A stretch of 15,829 nucleotides of DNA. Origin: Treponema sp. (lineage in GTDB: Bacteria > Spirochaetota > Spirochaetia > Treponematales > Treponemataceae). Both the position numbers and the translations under genes were made by a program. Below are positions 6,932-14,612 of this stretch, one piece after another (within the stretch, counting starts at the first letter, position 1; each line of letters begins with the position of its first letter). The stretch spans positions 1 to 15,829 of the forward strand of contig JAFZWX010000114.1 of assembly GCA_017617145.1 (NCBI GenBank). The letters are read 5' to 3'. The notes below the pieces were generated by a model that saw only the letters and a program-made list of their open reading frames with translations, was not told where the DNA came from and did not search any database.

Positions 6932-7651
6932 CTAAAAATCAGTAGTGTCGCAAATCAAATTTTCTTCAAATATAAGATTTATTTTATTCGCTTTTAAGAA
7001 ATTCACAAACTCCGCTTGATTATTTGAAATTGTTAAAATTTGTTGAAAAGCTAAGTAAGGAAGTCCACAAAAAGTCATATTATCTTGTAATATCTTTGAA
7101 GTCCATAGATTACAATTCTGATTATAATTAAAAATTGCATTATCTAGTTTATTATTGTATAAGAAAATTATTTTTTTTATCAAACTATTTAGATACTCTT
7201 TTTGTGCTGGCAAAATGGAATTATTACTGTTAATATATTTTTCACTCGTCCACAAAATCATAAGTATTGTTTTATGTATAAAATTTTGGTCCAGACAATT
7301 ATCATTAATATTTGTTAGAGCAAAAATCATTTGTGTTGAAAGATTAACTAAAAGCGACTGTAAATTTGAAAGATTTATATTATTAGACTCAGAATAATTA
7401 TTCTGAATGTATTCATCCATATTCTGATATTCGTCAAGACCTAATATAATATTTTTAATTTCCGAAAGAATACCATAAGTATGTTTTGAATCAATACACT
7501 GAAACGCTGCAGCAATTTGTAGACATTCTTTGAACAGGACTGCTTCAAAACATAATTCACATTCTTTTTTAATCTCTTCTGAAATATCAACTTTAATAAT
7601 TTTTTTTATACGACTATTATTTTCATCTCTAACGACATATTCTTTTATCAT
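6932..7651 (-). CDS. Uncharacterised helical protein, last gene of the accessory operon
   Basis: A 239-aa, Asn/Ile/Leu-rich, all-helical soluble protein with no signal peptide, TM span or recognisable motif. A short basic/beta segment (residues 1-25, VRDENNSRIKKIIKVDI) precedes helices carrying conserved-looking Trp and Cys (ILMILWTSEKY; CNLWTSKIL). GAGG lies 8 nt upstream of ATG 7651, and the gap to the beta-helix gene is only 18 bp. It is followed by an intrinsic terminator. Tight spacing and the same extreme AT bias as its two upstream partners suggest one functional module, perhaps a chaperone-like or adaptor subunit. Family not recognised. Confidence 0.72.
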   Translation of the reverse strand: MIKEYVVRDENNSRIKKIIKVDISEEIKKECELCFEAVLFKECLQIAAAFQCIDSKHTYGILSEIKNIILGLDEYQNMDEYIQNNYSESNNINLSNLQSLLVNLSTQMIFALTNINDNCLDQNFIHKTILMILWTSEKYINSNNSILPAQKEYLNSLIKKIIFLYNNKLDNAIFNYNQNCNLWTSKILQDNMTFCGLPYLAFQQILTISNNQAEFVNFLKANKINLIFEENLICDTTDF

Positions 7652-7669
7652 AAAGAAACCTCAGAATAA

Positions 7670-9844
7670 TTATACACTTAATACGGATTCCAACTTTCTT
7701 ATACATTCGTCAAAATCTTTATTTTTTATAGTTATTTCATCAACATTAAAAATTCTTTTTTTACCATTATTAATTATTATTGGATAACCTGATGATAATT
7801 CAGGATGATTATAAAAATATGTCCAAACATGATCAAGATAATGATAATAACATTGAACGTTAGTGAAAACTAGATATTCATTTGCAGTTCCTGTTAATGT
7901 TATATCTGCAAAACCGAGAACATTTTCTACGTCAAGATTTGGAATAAGTTTCTTTATATTTGAAAATTTTTTTGCAGCCTTTTTATTTCTTGAAAAATCA
8001 TTTTTTGAATAGCGAGTAAATCCAAATCTTGGTAAATATTCATTAACAATAGCTTCCAAATCTTTTGTTTTTGTATCATTTTTAAGAGGCTCTATATGTT
8101 TGAGTAATTCATCAATACCAGTATTATTAAAAGTCCAGAGAACTCTTTTCGTTGACTGTTTTGATACAAAAAAAGATACGCAAACAACCCGGCTATCAAT
8201 AATTGGATTAGGTGTTTTTCTATAAATTTTACCAAACATACAATCTGAAATATTTATCTTACAATGCTCTTTCTCAGTCATTGTTCCTTGGATTTTAATT
8301 AAATAGCCATAATCCGTAAAAGTAAGGTTATCAAATATTGTATTTTGAATTATTAAATCAGTATTTTTAGGTCCGGAAATTAAAATATATGATGAAGTAT
8401 TTTTATCTTGTTTTAAATTTCTAAATTCACAATATTTTAATTCTAATATAGAACTCTTTAATTCTATTAAACAGTTCGAACAATCAAAAAATTTAGAATT
8501 TTGAATAGAATTCTTTTGTGAATTATAAGATAAAGATATAATAGATTCACAATTATAAAATTCTGTGTTCTGAATAGAAAGTGGAACGGAATAGATACAA
8601 TCATTTATAAGATTTTTACAATTATAAAACTTTGAGTCTATAATCTCTCCCATCCTATAATCTGGATGTATACAATTTTTAAAAGTACATTGTTTGCAAG
8701 ATTTAATCGAATCAAAAACCGAGTAATATGTAAGTGAAAAATCATCTTTTGCAAAAACAATTAATCCACCTGAAACATAAGAATCCTGAATATCTGACTG
8801 ACAAGAAAATAAATATGTACAATCATTTATTTCATTTTTTAAATTGAATTCGTCATTATAAATAATATTTGATTTTACTATTTGTACTAAACCATACTTT
8901 TCACACAAAGCCCAACAATTAACTAATAAAGAATTGATTATTTTTAATGATCCCTCTGCTACGATGAAATATTTGGTTATATTATGCTTGTATGAAAATG
9001 TACAATTTTCAAATTCAACAGAACCATCACCATCAATTGTAATTATAGAATCATTTTCACCATAATTTATAATACAATTGTTAAAAATAAGTTTACCATC
9101 AACTTTAATATTTGAATTAAAAGCTAAGTTTTTATTACTGATTATCTGTTCATCGCCTTTTTTTATAAACAAAAGTTCATTGATTATTAAATCCTCAAGG
9201 TTATCAGCAGATGTACAACCAATTATATTTTCAGGTTCTTCTATCAAAGTATTTTGTTCATCTTCATAAGCAAAAATACTTTCCAGACTTAAATGGTTAT
9301 TTGTCCATTCAATTAATTCATGTATTTCTTTCTTGTCATTCGTACTGACCCTGAAATATTGAAAAATATCATCATTATATTTTTTCTCAAATTTAAAATT
9401 TTCTGCAGAAATATAAAAATAATTACAAATGCTCATATACAATAGATTCTGGAAAGAAACATCTTCATTATTTTTTAATTTTGTAATTTCTATTTCTCTT
9501 ATTTGAAAAGGATCGATTTGAAATGTTTTACATAAGTTATTAAAAAAAACTTTTTGACCATCAACAGGAATATCTGAACCCTCAATTATTCTAATACAAA
9601 ACTTTAAGAATCCAAGAAAAATTGCTTTTTCGGCAAACGAAGATAATTCACAATTCTTTTTCCATTCATAATTCAGTAAATAATCATGTTCTTCTGCGAC
9701 ATCAATTAATTCACCAATGGTATTAGAGTTTTCACAACATAATTTTTGTAAAGCTGCAATATTTGCATTTTGTATTTCACGAAATTTATCTTCAAAAGGT
9801 TTTGCACCAGCAACCATTCCTTCCTTATAATTTTTAACACTCAT
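7670..9844 (-). CDS. Multidomain parallel beta-helix protein with C-terminal PH-like domain
   Basis: A 724-aa protein. Residues 1-200 are helical; 65-115 (KFCIRIIEGSDIPVDGQ... then a Cys/Phe helix) vaguely recalls TerB-type domains. Residues about 235-575 are a right-handed beta-helix, with repeated rungs such as FNNCIINYG, FENCTFSY, CTFKNCI, SKFYNCKN, TEFYNCES, SKFFDCSN, YCEFRNL and ISDCMFG, giving Asn/Cys ladders. Residues 635-724 (NVLGFADITLTGTANEYLVF then a Tyr-rich stretch and a short terminal helix) match the pattern of bacterial PH-like domains found with TerB and membrane-stress proteins. There is no signal peptide, so it is probably a cytoplasmic beta-helix, which is unusual. The start overlaps the upstream stop by 4 bp, with GGAGG 7 nt away. 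Confidence 0.78.
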   Translation of the reverse strand: MSVKNYKEGMVAGAKPFEDKFREIQNANIAALQKLCCENSNTIGELIDVAEEHDYLLNYEWKKNCELSSFAEKAIFLGFLKFCIRIIEGSDIPVDGQKVFFNNLCKTFQIDPFQIREIEITKLKNNEDVSFQNLLYMSICNYFYISAENFKFEKKYNDDIFQYFRVSTNDKKEIHELIEWTNNHLSLESIFAYEDEQNTLIEEPENIIGCTSADNLEDLIINELLFIKKGDEQIISNKNLAFNSNIKVDGKLIFNNCIINYGENDSIITIDGDGSVEFENCTFSYKHNITKYFIVAEGSLKIINSLLVNCWALCEKYGLVQIVKSNIIYNDEFNLKNEINDCTYLFSCQSDIQDSYVSGGLIVFAKDDFSLTYYSVFDSIKSCKQCTFKNCIHPDYRMGEIIDSKFYNCKNLINDCIYSVPLSIQNTEFYNCESIISLSYNSQKNSIQNSKFFDCSNCLIELKSSILELKYCEFRNLKQDKNTSSYILISGPKNTDLIIQNTIFDNLTFTDYGYLIKIQGTMTEKEHCKINISDCMFGKIYRKTPNPIIDSRVVCVSFFVSKQSTKRVLWTFNNTGIDELLKHIEPLKNDTKTKDLEAIVNEYLPRFGFTRYSKNDFSRNKKAAKKFSNIKKLIPNLDVENVLGFADITLTGTANEYLVFTNVQCYYHYLDHVWTYFYNHPELSSGYPIIINNGKKRIFNVDEITIKNKDFDECIRKLESVLSV

Positions 9845-11007
9845 TTGTATTCCTCCATTAAGTTACCGTCACCCATTACTTTTTTGTAAAATTCCTTTTC
9901 AAGAAATTCTTTCTTTATCTCATTTCTGAATTTCATATCAGTAATTAGTCTATGTATTGTTACTATAATACCACCTACATCAAGTTTCTTAAAAGCTTCC
10001 TCATTACCTAAAGACGCAGAAATTGCTACATATAGAACATTGCTTGTAGATGCTATTAAATTTGAATAACTAATTATTTTATTTGTACGAATCTTATAAA
10101 CATCATAACTATAATCTTTATCTGCATTATAAAAGAGGGAATGTATGTATTCTATTATTTTATTAATCAAGATTGCTGTAGCTGCACTTCGTAAAACAGC
10201 TCTTGTATCAATGTTACATCTAGTTGTTAAAAATTTTGAGAAATCATTACTAGTTGTTGGAATAAAAGGTATTGGAAGACCTTGCTTGGTAAAATAGTCG
10301 CTACCAAAATGTATTGCCTGTCTTGCAATTGCAGTAAACAACAACTTAGTATCTTCTTCTGCAATAGTAAAAAAATCAGAAATCATAGATACAGTTGGAA
10401 TTATTTGACCACCTGGAATTGTATCTGAAATATAAGGTCCATCAATTTTCATATTTACAATAGAGTAAGTCTCTATAAAATTATACTTCGTAAGAGAATC
10501 TGTTAAAATGTTTGCAGTACCAAAAAACCAACCTAAAACAGGATCATGACCAAGTGTGCGGTATCTATGTGTTGCTCCTGATAATCCAGTACTAAGGTCT
10601 CCAAAAAGTTCTTTGAACCCATCGGAACGTTTAGTTGCATCATAAGGAACACTCTGAGTTAGAATTTCAATTATCTCTTTCTTTTTTTTCTTATCACCTT
10701 TAATGGTTTTTTCAAGTACAGATTTAACTTTCTTATCACCTTCCTTATCTGTAATACGGTTAAAATCATTTGGTAATAAGTACTGTCGACAACATTGAAG
10801 CCCAACGGCAATGAATAAAAAAACTATATCTGTTTTTGTGAGTTTTGTGACTTTTTCAAACTGTTTATCAATATCATTTATAATCTGTTCAGAATCCCTT
10901 GATATAACAGCAACTCTTCCGGCTTCGTTTGCAATTGCGGATGTATTAACTTTAAATTCTTCAACGGCATTTTGATGTTGTTCTCGCAATTTATCAAATC
11001 TATTCAT
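9841..11007 (-). CDS. Uncharacterised 388-aa protein with GHDPVLGWFFGTANILT motif
   Basis: A 388-aa protein. Residues 1-55 are a helix with coiled-coil character. A hydrophobic segment at 58-79 (TDIVFLFIAVGLQCC) is followed by a Lys-rich loop near 100-112. The motif HRYRTLGHDPVLGWFFGTAN at about 146-165 looks like a family hallmark, and further hydrophobic helices lie at 265-290 and 315-335 (SYSNLIASTSNVLYVAIS). I recall similar sequences annotated only as hypothetical in Bacteroidales and Clostridia, but no activity. The His/Asp in the motif could be catalytic or structural. AGAGGT lies 7 nt upstream of ATG 11007, and its stop is coupled by ATGA to the beta-helix gene. Expression is probably driven from the 37-bp element 30 bp upstream, with possible read-through from the WYL gene. 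Confidence 0.75.
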   Translation of the reverse strand: MNRFDKLREQHQNAVEEFKVNTSAIANEAGRVAVISRDSEQIINDIDKQFEKVTKLTKTDIVFLFIAVGLQCCRQYLLPNDFNRITDKEGDKKVKSVLEKTIKGDKKKKKEIIEILTQSVPYDATKRSDGFKELFGDLSTGLSGATHRYRTLGHDPVLGWFFGTANILTDSLTKYNFIETYSIVNMKIDGPYISDTIPGGQIIPTVSMISDFFTIAEEDTKLLFTAIARQAIHFGSDYFTKQGLPIPFIPTTSNDFSKFLTTRCNIDTRAVLRSAATAILINKIIEYIHSLFYNADKDYSYDVYKIRTNKIISYSNLIASTSNVLYVAISASLGNEEAFKKLDVGGIIVTIHRLITDMKFRNEIKKEFLEKEFYKKVMGDGNLMEEYK

Positions 11008-11037
11008 AAAGTACCTCTATTGAATTTTCTAGTCTTA

Positions 11038-11074
11038 AATTATACACACATGCTATGCCATCTAATGTCAGAGC
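11038..11074 (-). promoter_or_regulatory. 37-bp conserved element, copy 3 (upstream of the beta-helix operon)
   Basis: Aligned without gaps to the copies at 14134-14170 and 14683-14719, this copy matches the latter at 26 of 37 positions. The core TATGCC-N3-TAATGTCA (+ strand) is invariant, as are CACA and the outer AAT. It carries a partial dyad, GCTATG ... CAGAGC, with 11 bp between. On the - strand a TATAAT (11039-11044) falls at its downstream edge, 31 bp before the 388-aa gene start. No good -35 lies 16-18 bp away, so an activator, repressor or alternative sigma site is more likely than a plain housekeeping promoter. Confidence 0.7.
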
Positions 11075-11079
11075 TTTTT

Positions 11080-12060
11080 TTATTTATACATTTTTTTTAT
11101 TGATTCAATTTCATCTTGAATCTGTTCTACAAGTTCTTTGGGCTCTAAAACCTTTACAGTTTTTCCCTGTCCAAGAACAAGCCTTTTTACTTCCGGTAAC
11201 TGAGTAGTTTCAAAAGAAACTTCAACGCTGCCATCTTCATTCTGCTTTACAGCTTGACCTTCATGCCAGATATGTTCTGCAGCGAAGGTTCCTATTTCAG
11301 AGCTAAACAACAACTTTACATTGTATTTTGTTTTGGCACTGAGCCAGACACCCATAGTTTTATCAACATAATCCTTTGCATTAAAAGTTGATGGAACTGT
11401 GAAATGCTCTTTTGTAATCTGAACATTTTCCATTCTTGAAAAACTGAAAATTCGAACTTCGTTTTTCAGATGACACTGACCGATAACGTACCAGTTCCCA
11501 CGCTGACAGATTATGTGGTATGGATCCAGCTTACGTTCCATATAAGTTGTTTTCTGCAATGGTTTGTAATTAAAAGAAAGTGTCTGTTTTTTACAAACTG
11601 CACTGAAAATAGTATCGAAGACAGTTTTATCAATTGGAGCAAGTGCATCCGGAATATATGTTACAGAATCATCAAGAAATCTTGAATCAATTGAAACTGT
11701 ATCTGGTAAGCTTGTCCGGATTTTTTCAAAAACAGAGCGCAGGTTTTCTTCTAGCGGAGTATTTTTATATTGAAGCAAAAGAGTATCGAAAAGAGCTAAG
11801 CTGAAAAGTTCGCCTTCTTCAAACTGAATATATTTTATGAAATAATTTGGGTCTGTATAATACCAGCCTTTTTTTATGGGGTCATACTCCAGAGGGGCAT
11901 AATAAAAACCGCGCATATCATCTAAATCACGGTTTATAGTGCGTAAACTGACACCAACTTCTTTTGCTAACTGAGCTGCACTTGGGTATGTTCCTCTACG
12001 GATAATATCATCTATTTGATTAATACGACGTGCTAGAACTTTTTTTTCTTTGGGCTGCAT
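11080..12060 (-). CDS. WYL-domain transcriptional regulator (HTH-WYL-WCX)
   Basis: A 326-aa protein of standard length for the family. Residues 8-68 form a winged helix-turn-helix (PSAAQLAKEVGVSLRTINRD, DeoR/HTH_11-like). Residues about 145-220 are the WYL domain, with the motif NWYVIGQC at 189-196 and RIFSFSRM at 203-210. Residues 245-325 fit the WCX ligand-sensing extension. Such proteins bind nucleic acid or nucleotides through WYL and repress or activate neighbouring operons; BrxR/CapW homologues repress phage-defence systems. AAGGA lies 11-15 nt before ATG 12060. There is no terminator before the 388-aa gene, so some co-transcription is possible. It is a candidate regulator of the three 37-bp elements. 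Confidence 0.9.
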   Translation of the reverse strand: MQPKEKKVLARRINQIDDIIRRGTYPSAAQLAKEVGVSLRTINRDLDDMRGFYYAPLEYDPIKKGWYYTDPNYFIKYIQFEEGELFSLALFDTLLLQYKNTPLEENLRSVFEKIRTSLPDTVSIDSRFLDDSVTYIPDALAPIDKTVFDTIFSAVCKKQTLSFNYKPLQKTTYMERKLDPYHIICQRGNWYVIGQCHLKNEVRIFSFSRMENVQITKEHFTVPSTFNAKDYVDKTMGVWLSAKTKYNVKLLFSSEIGTFAAEHIWHEGQAVKQNEDGSVEVSFETTQLPEVKRLVLGQGKTVKVLEPKELVEQIQDEIESIKKMYK

Positions 12061-12082
12061 AATTACAATCTCATCCTTATAA

Positions 12083-12110
12083 ATTATACCACAGATTTAC
12101 GAATTCTCAA
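12083..12110 (-). promoter_or_regulatory. Sigma-70-type promoter of the WYL regulator gene
   Basis: On the - strand, TTGAGA (12105-12110), a 16-bp spacer and TATAAT (12083-12088), about 22 bp before the start codon. It has a near-consensus form and does not contain the 37-bp element, so this gene is likely expressed independently of that regulon. Confidence 0.7.
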
Positions 12111-12115
12111 CGAAT

Positions 12116-12979
12116 TTATAGTCTGAACAATATAAACTTAGTAACCATTACTAATACTGTATATAAACCGAGGAAAGAAAAGAACAAAACAGTTCTTTTT
12201 TTATAATGATTCTCAAAAGTTGAAATAATTTTTGGTGCGTCTGGTATTTCTTTTAATTCAGGCATTACATTTTTTACGATTTCCAAACCGTTAAAGAACC
12301 AGGCAATATAGCGGTATTCTGTACAAAGGAAATCTGACAGACCTTCTGAAATACTTTTCTTTTTGTACACAGAACTCGCTATTTTTCTTGTGAGTTGGCC
12401 ATAGTCTTTCAAATATATAATAAAACGAATAACGGCATAAATAAAAACTGTAGTGAAGATTGCTATTGAAATGGTTCTGGATGTCGTTTCTCCGAAAGGC
12501 TTCAAAACTAATATTAAGCAACCAACTACATTTATGAAAAAAGTAATAACTGTATTTATTAATATTGAAGAAAAAAGTTTATTTAGCTTTTCATCGATTT
12601 TCTGATAGCCTAATTCAAACAGTTTTTCTTCTGCTTTCTTTTCAAGTTTTGGAAGAGCATATTTTGAAACTTCACGGACAACTGCAAGAATAACTGTAAG
12701 GTCATCTAATAAGCCTAATCCTGGAATGGCATCTGGAACGATATCCAATGGTAAAACTAGATATAAAAGAGCTCCAATGATTGTTAACTTCAGGCGAATT
12801 GGAACTTCGGGATTTCTTGCCTGTTCCCAGAGAAAGAGGACTTTATCCCAGGCTTTTGCAATCACACCTTTTTTCATTGCAGGAAGCTTAGAATCTAATT
12901 CTTGAATATCTTTGTCGGATGCATGTTCGCCGAGTTCTTTTGCTTTTTGCATTGCTTTCTTTTTTGTAGTAATGTCCAT
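12116..12979 (-). CDS. DUF1232/YkvA-type membrane protein
   Basis: A 287-aa protein from MDITTKKKAM. Residues about 60-110 contain the DUF1232 signature: PIRLKLTIIGALLYLVLPLD, then IVPDAIPGLGLLDDLTVI, a short hydrophobic hairpin found in YkvA-like proteins of unknown function. Further hydrophobic spans lie at about 142-160, 172-192 and the C-terminus (FFSFLGLYTVLVMVTKFIL). In-frame ATGs at 12988 and 13030 exist, but the latter overlaps a terminator hairpin. TATAAT at 12987-12992 ends 7 nt before ATG 12979, so the message may be leaderless; otherwise GGAG (12993-12996) would serve ATG 12988 at short spacing. It stands between the small-TM operon and the WYL gene. Confidence 0.8.
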   Translation of the reverse strand: MDITTKKKAMQKAKELGEHASDKDIQELDSKLPAMKKGVIAKAWDKVLFLWEQARNPEVPIRLKLTIIGALLYLVLPLDIVPDAIPGLGLLDDLTVILAVVREVSKYALPKLEKKAEEKLFELGYQKIDEKLNKLFSSILINTVITFFINVVGCLILVLKPFGETTSRTISIAIFTTVFIYAVIRFIIYLKDYGQLTRKIASSVYKKKSISEGLSDFLCTEYRYIAWFFNGLEIVKNVMPELKEIPDAPKIISTFENHYKKRTVLFFSFLGLYTVLVMVTKFILFRL

Positions 12980-13016
12980 GTTTATCATTATACTCCGAAA
13001 AACGATACAAGTGTTT

Positions 13017-13047
13017 AAAAGTCTGTACAAACAGGTTGTACAGACTT
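13017..13047 (-). terminator. Perfect 12-bp hairpin between operons
   Basis: AAGTCTGTACAA (13019-13030), loop ACAGG, TTGTACAGACTT (13036-13047): a perfect inverted repeat just past the end of the 85-aa gene. On the - strand the stem ends in TTTT, a short T-tract, so it probably terminates the small-TM operon before the DUF1232 gene. The + strand side (CTTCTTTAATT) is also weakly T-rich. Confidence 0.7.
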
Positions 13048-13053
13048 CTTTAA

Positions 13054-13311
13054 TTACAAAACTGCTGGTTGTAAAACAGAATCTTTGTCAAAAATCTTTT
13101 CAAATATAGAACCGACTTTTTCATCAAACTCTTTTTCAGCTTCTTTACGGTTTGCTTCATCAGATGCCATATCCTTTTCAAACTTTTCTTTTTTCTGTTG
13201 CATTTCTTCTTTGTGTTTTTTTTCATCTTTTACAACACTAACTACTGCAGCAGTAACAAAAATTCCTGCAACACCTAAAACGCCTGCAACCATACCTTTT
13301 ACAAATCCCAT
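13054..13311 (-). CDS. Small membrane-anchored charged helix protein
   Basis: An 85-aa protein. Residues 3-27 form a Gly/Ala/Val membrane span (GMVAGVLGVAGIFVTAAVV), and residues 29-72 are a highly charged Lys/Glu helix with coiled-coil character. The topology is probably N-out or N-in with the helix in the cytoplasm. AGGAGG lies 6 nt upstream of ATG 13311, 9 bp after the stop of the 171-aa gene. No family recognised. It shares its architecture (short TM plus charged helix) with the 76-aa protein at the head of the same operon. Confidence 0.7.
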   Translation of the reverse strand: MGFVKGMVAGVLGVAGIFVTAAVVSVVKDEKKHKEEMQQKKEKFEKDMASDEANRKEAEKEFDEKVGSIFEKIFDKDSVLQPAVL

Positions 13312-13320
13312 ATAATCCTC

Positions 13321-13836
13321 CTACGCAAACATGCATTCAATTTGATCTCTAGCCATCTTTATGACTTCTGAATGACGTTCCATTTGTTTAATCATATTAG
13401 TCATTTTGACTTCCAGCATTACCTCATCATCTTCAAGGTAAGCATAAGCATAAGTTTCATCATGATGTTCTGCATACCACATTGAATGAAGTGCTTCTTT
13501 TATTGAAGTAAAATCTTCATTTGATTTACTTGAAAAGTTTAATAAGCTTTTACCTTTGTTTTTCTTTACTACAAGGATATGAACGAAAGCCCAAACCTGA
13601 ATAATGTCTGAATAGTAAATCTTTACTAATTGCATTCCTGAAATGTCTGTACAAAAAAGAATACTTGAGGCATCATCCATGACAGAACCATTTTTCTGGT
13701 AGTTTCTGTAATAATTTAAGAATTTTTTATACTGATCTTTTGTTACTGTATCATTTTCATTATCTTTGAGATTTGCAACCCGTTTAATAAAATTTGCATA
13801 ACTTATGATAGCTTTATTTAGAAACATTCTTTTCAT
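13321..13836 (-). CDS. Uncharacterised helical protein, paralogue of the 130-aa protein
   Basis: A 171-aa soluble, mostly helical protein. It aligns along most of its length with the 130-aa product of 14193-14585: start MKRMFLNKAIISYANFIKRV versus MKINSINNVIICYLDYIQKL; middle YYSDIIQVWAFVHILV versus FSFNEIEQAWAYLHLMI; later IKEALHSMWYAEHHDETYAY versus FQEGLSKLWSSSENKTFISV. It has a longer acidic C-terminus (LEDDEVMLEVKM... then a Met/Glu/Arg helix) missing from its partner. GCAGGAGG precedes ATG 13836 by about 6 nt. It is the middle gene of a three-gene operon between two small TM proteins. Function unknown. Confidence 0.75.
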   Translation of the reverse strand: MKRMFLNKAIISYANFIKRVANLKDNENDTVTKDQYKKFLNYYRNYQKNGSVMDDASSILFCTDISGMQLVKIYYSDIIQVWAFVHILVVKKNKGKSLLNFSSKSNEDFTSIKEALHSMWYAEHHDETYAYAYLEDDEVMLEVKMTNMIKQMERHSEVIKMARDQIECMFA

Positions 13837-13863
13837 AAAAACCTCCTGCTTCTTAAGTCTAAA

Positions 13864-14094
13864 TCAAACCACTTCTGCTGACTGTTCAGTTTTTGGAGCA
13901 GTTTCTTTCATAACAGCCTGTTTTATGGCTATTCCAACTTCCTTGCAATCTGCAGAAAAATCATTGCCTGTTTTCTTAATTTTTTCTTTAATGTTTTTCA
14001 GTTCAGGTTTTGTTTCTGCATAATCAGAAACCATCTTTCCAGCTACAGCAATTACAGCTACAGCAACGCATGTACTCAAAAATCTTCTTATCAT
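13864..14094 (-). CDS. Small protein with N-terminal membrane span or signal anchor
   Basis: A 76-aa protein. Residues 5-21 form a hydrophobic span (FLSTCVAVAVIAVAGKM) after two Arg, followed by a charged helix (ETKPELKNIKEKIKKTGNDF) and a polar tail. LSTC at 6-9 is very early for a lipobox, so a membrane anchor is more likely than a lipoprotein. AAGGAG lies 6 nt upstream of ATG 14094. It heads the operon 14094-13054 and is preceded 39 bp upstream by a 37-bp element. Family not recognised. Confidence 0.68.
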   Translation of the reverse strand: MIRRFLSTCVAVAVIAVAGKMVSDYAETKPELKNIKEKIKKTGNDFSADCKEVGIAIKQAVMKETAPKTEQSAEVV

Positions 14095-14133
14095 GCTAAC
14101 TCCTTAGATTACTGTTTCTCAGTATCTGATAAA

Positions 14134-14170
14134 AATGTAGCACAGGTGCTATGCCGAGTAATGTCATAGG
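14134..14170 (-). promoter_or_regulatory. 37-bp conserved element, copy 2 (upstream of the small-TM operon)
   Basis: It matches the copy at 14683-14719 at 32 of 37 positions with no gaps. The core contains the dyad CTATG-N11-CATAG and, adjoining it, the perfect palindrome TAGCACAGGTGCTA (14138-14151). An A-rich tract (- strand) lies on its upstream side, as for the other copies. It lies 39 bp before the 76-aa gene start. On the - strand GGCAT-N6-TGT has the -24/-12 spacing of sigma-54 sites but with T where C is expected. Confidence 0.72.
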
Positions 14171-14192
14171 CATATTATTTTTTTAATTTTTT

Positions 14193-14585
14193 TTATAAAA
14201 AAACAGAGATAAATGTTTTATTTTCAGAAGAAGACCAGAGTTTGCTAAGACCTTCCTGAAAAGCATTCATTTCAGATAATTTATTATTTGTATTCCAAAG
14301 CTTTAGTGTTTTTTCTTCGCAACTTTCAATCATTAAATGAAGGTAAGCCCAGGCCTGTTCAATTTCATTAAATGAAAACTGAATATCTGTTTTTTTATTG
14401 TTTACAAGTTGTTGAGAATTATTTTTTATTTCCTTTAAGATTTTTTGATCTTCTTTATACAACTGGTAATAGTGTTTTAAAGTTTCTAATGATTTTTGAA
14501 GTTCATAATTATCTGGTTTTCTGAACAATTTCTGTATATAATCTAAATAACAAATAATTACATTGTTTATTGAATTAATTTTCAT
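14193..14585 (-). CDS. Uncharacterised helical protein, paralogue of the 171-aa protein
   Basis: A 130-aa helical protein related to the product of 13321-13836: shared N-terminal MK-x-INN/ISYA-type helix, the central IEQAWAYLHLMIE block, and a closing EGLSKLWSSSENKTF stretch, then it stops where its partner continues. AGAGAGG sits 6 nt before ATG 14585. It appears to be a monocistronic gene: it has its own 37-bp element about 97 bp upstream and a hairpin in the leader, and the downstream operon has a separate element. Function unknown; the duplication suggests either a heteromeric pair or a decayed copy. Confidence 0.7.
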   Translation of the reverse strand: MKINSINNVIICYLDYIQKLFRKPDNYELQKSLETLKHYYQLYKEDQKILKEIKNNSQQLVNNKKTDIQFSFNEIEQAWAYLHLMIESCEEKTLKLWNTNNKLSEMNAFQEGLSKLWSSSENKTFISVFL

Positions 14586-14612
14586 ATTAAACCTCTCTCA
14601 TTCGAATAAAGA

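Noticed and set aside
12980..13030. Upstream start (ATG 13030) of the DUF1232 protein
   Set aside because: The extension runs through the perfect terminator hairpin at 13019-13047 and has no ribosome site.
14138..14151. Palindrome TAGCACAGGTGCTA as the conserved operator of the 37-bp element
   Set aside because: It is perfect only in copy 2; the other two copies lose the dyad, so it cannot be the shared feature.
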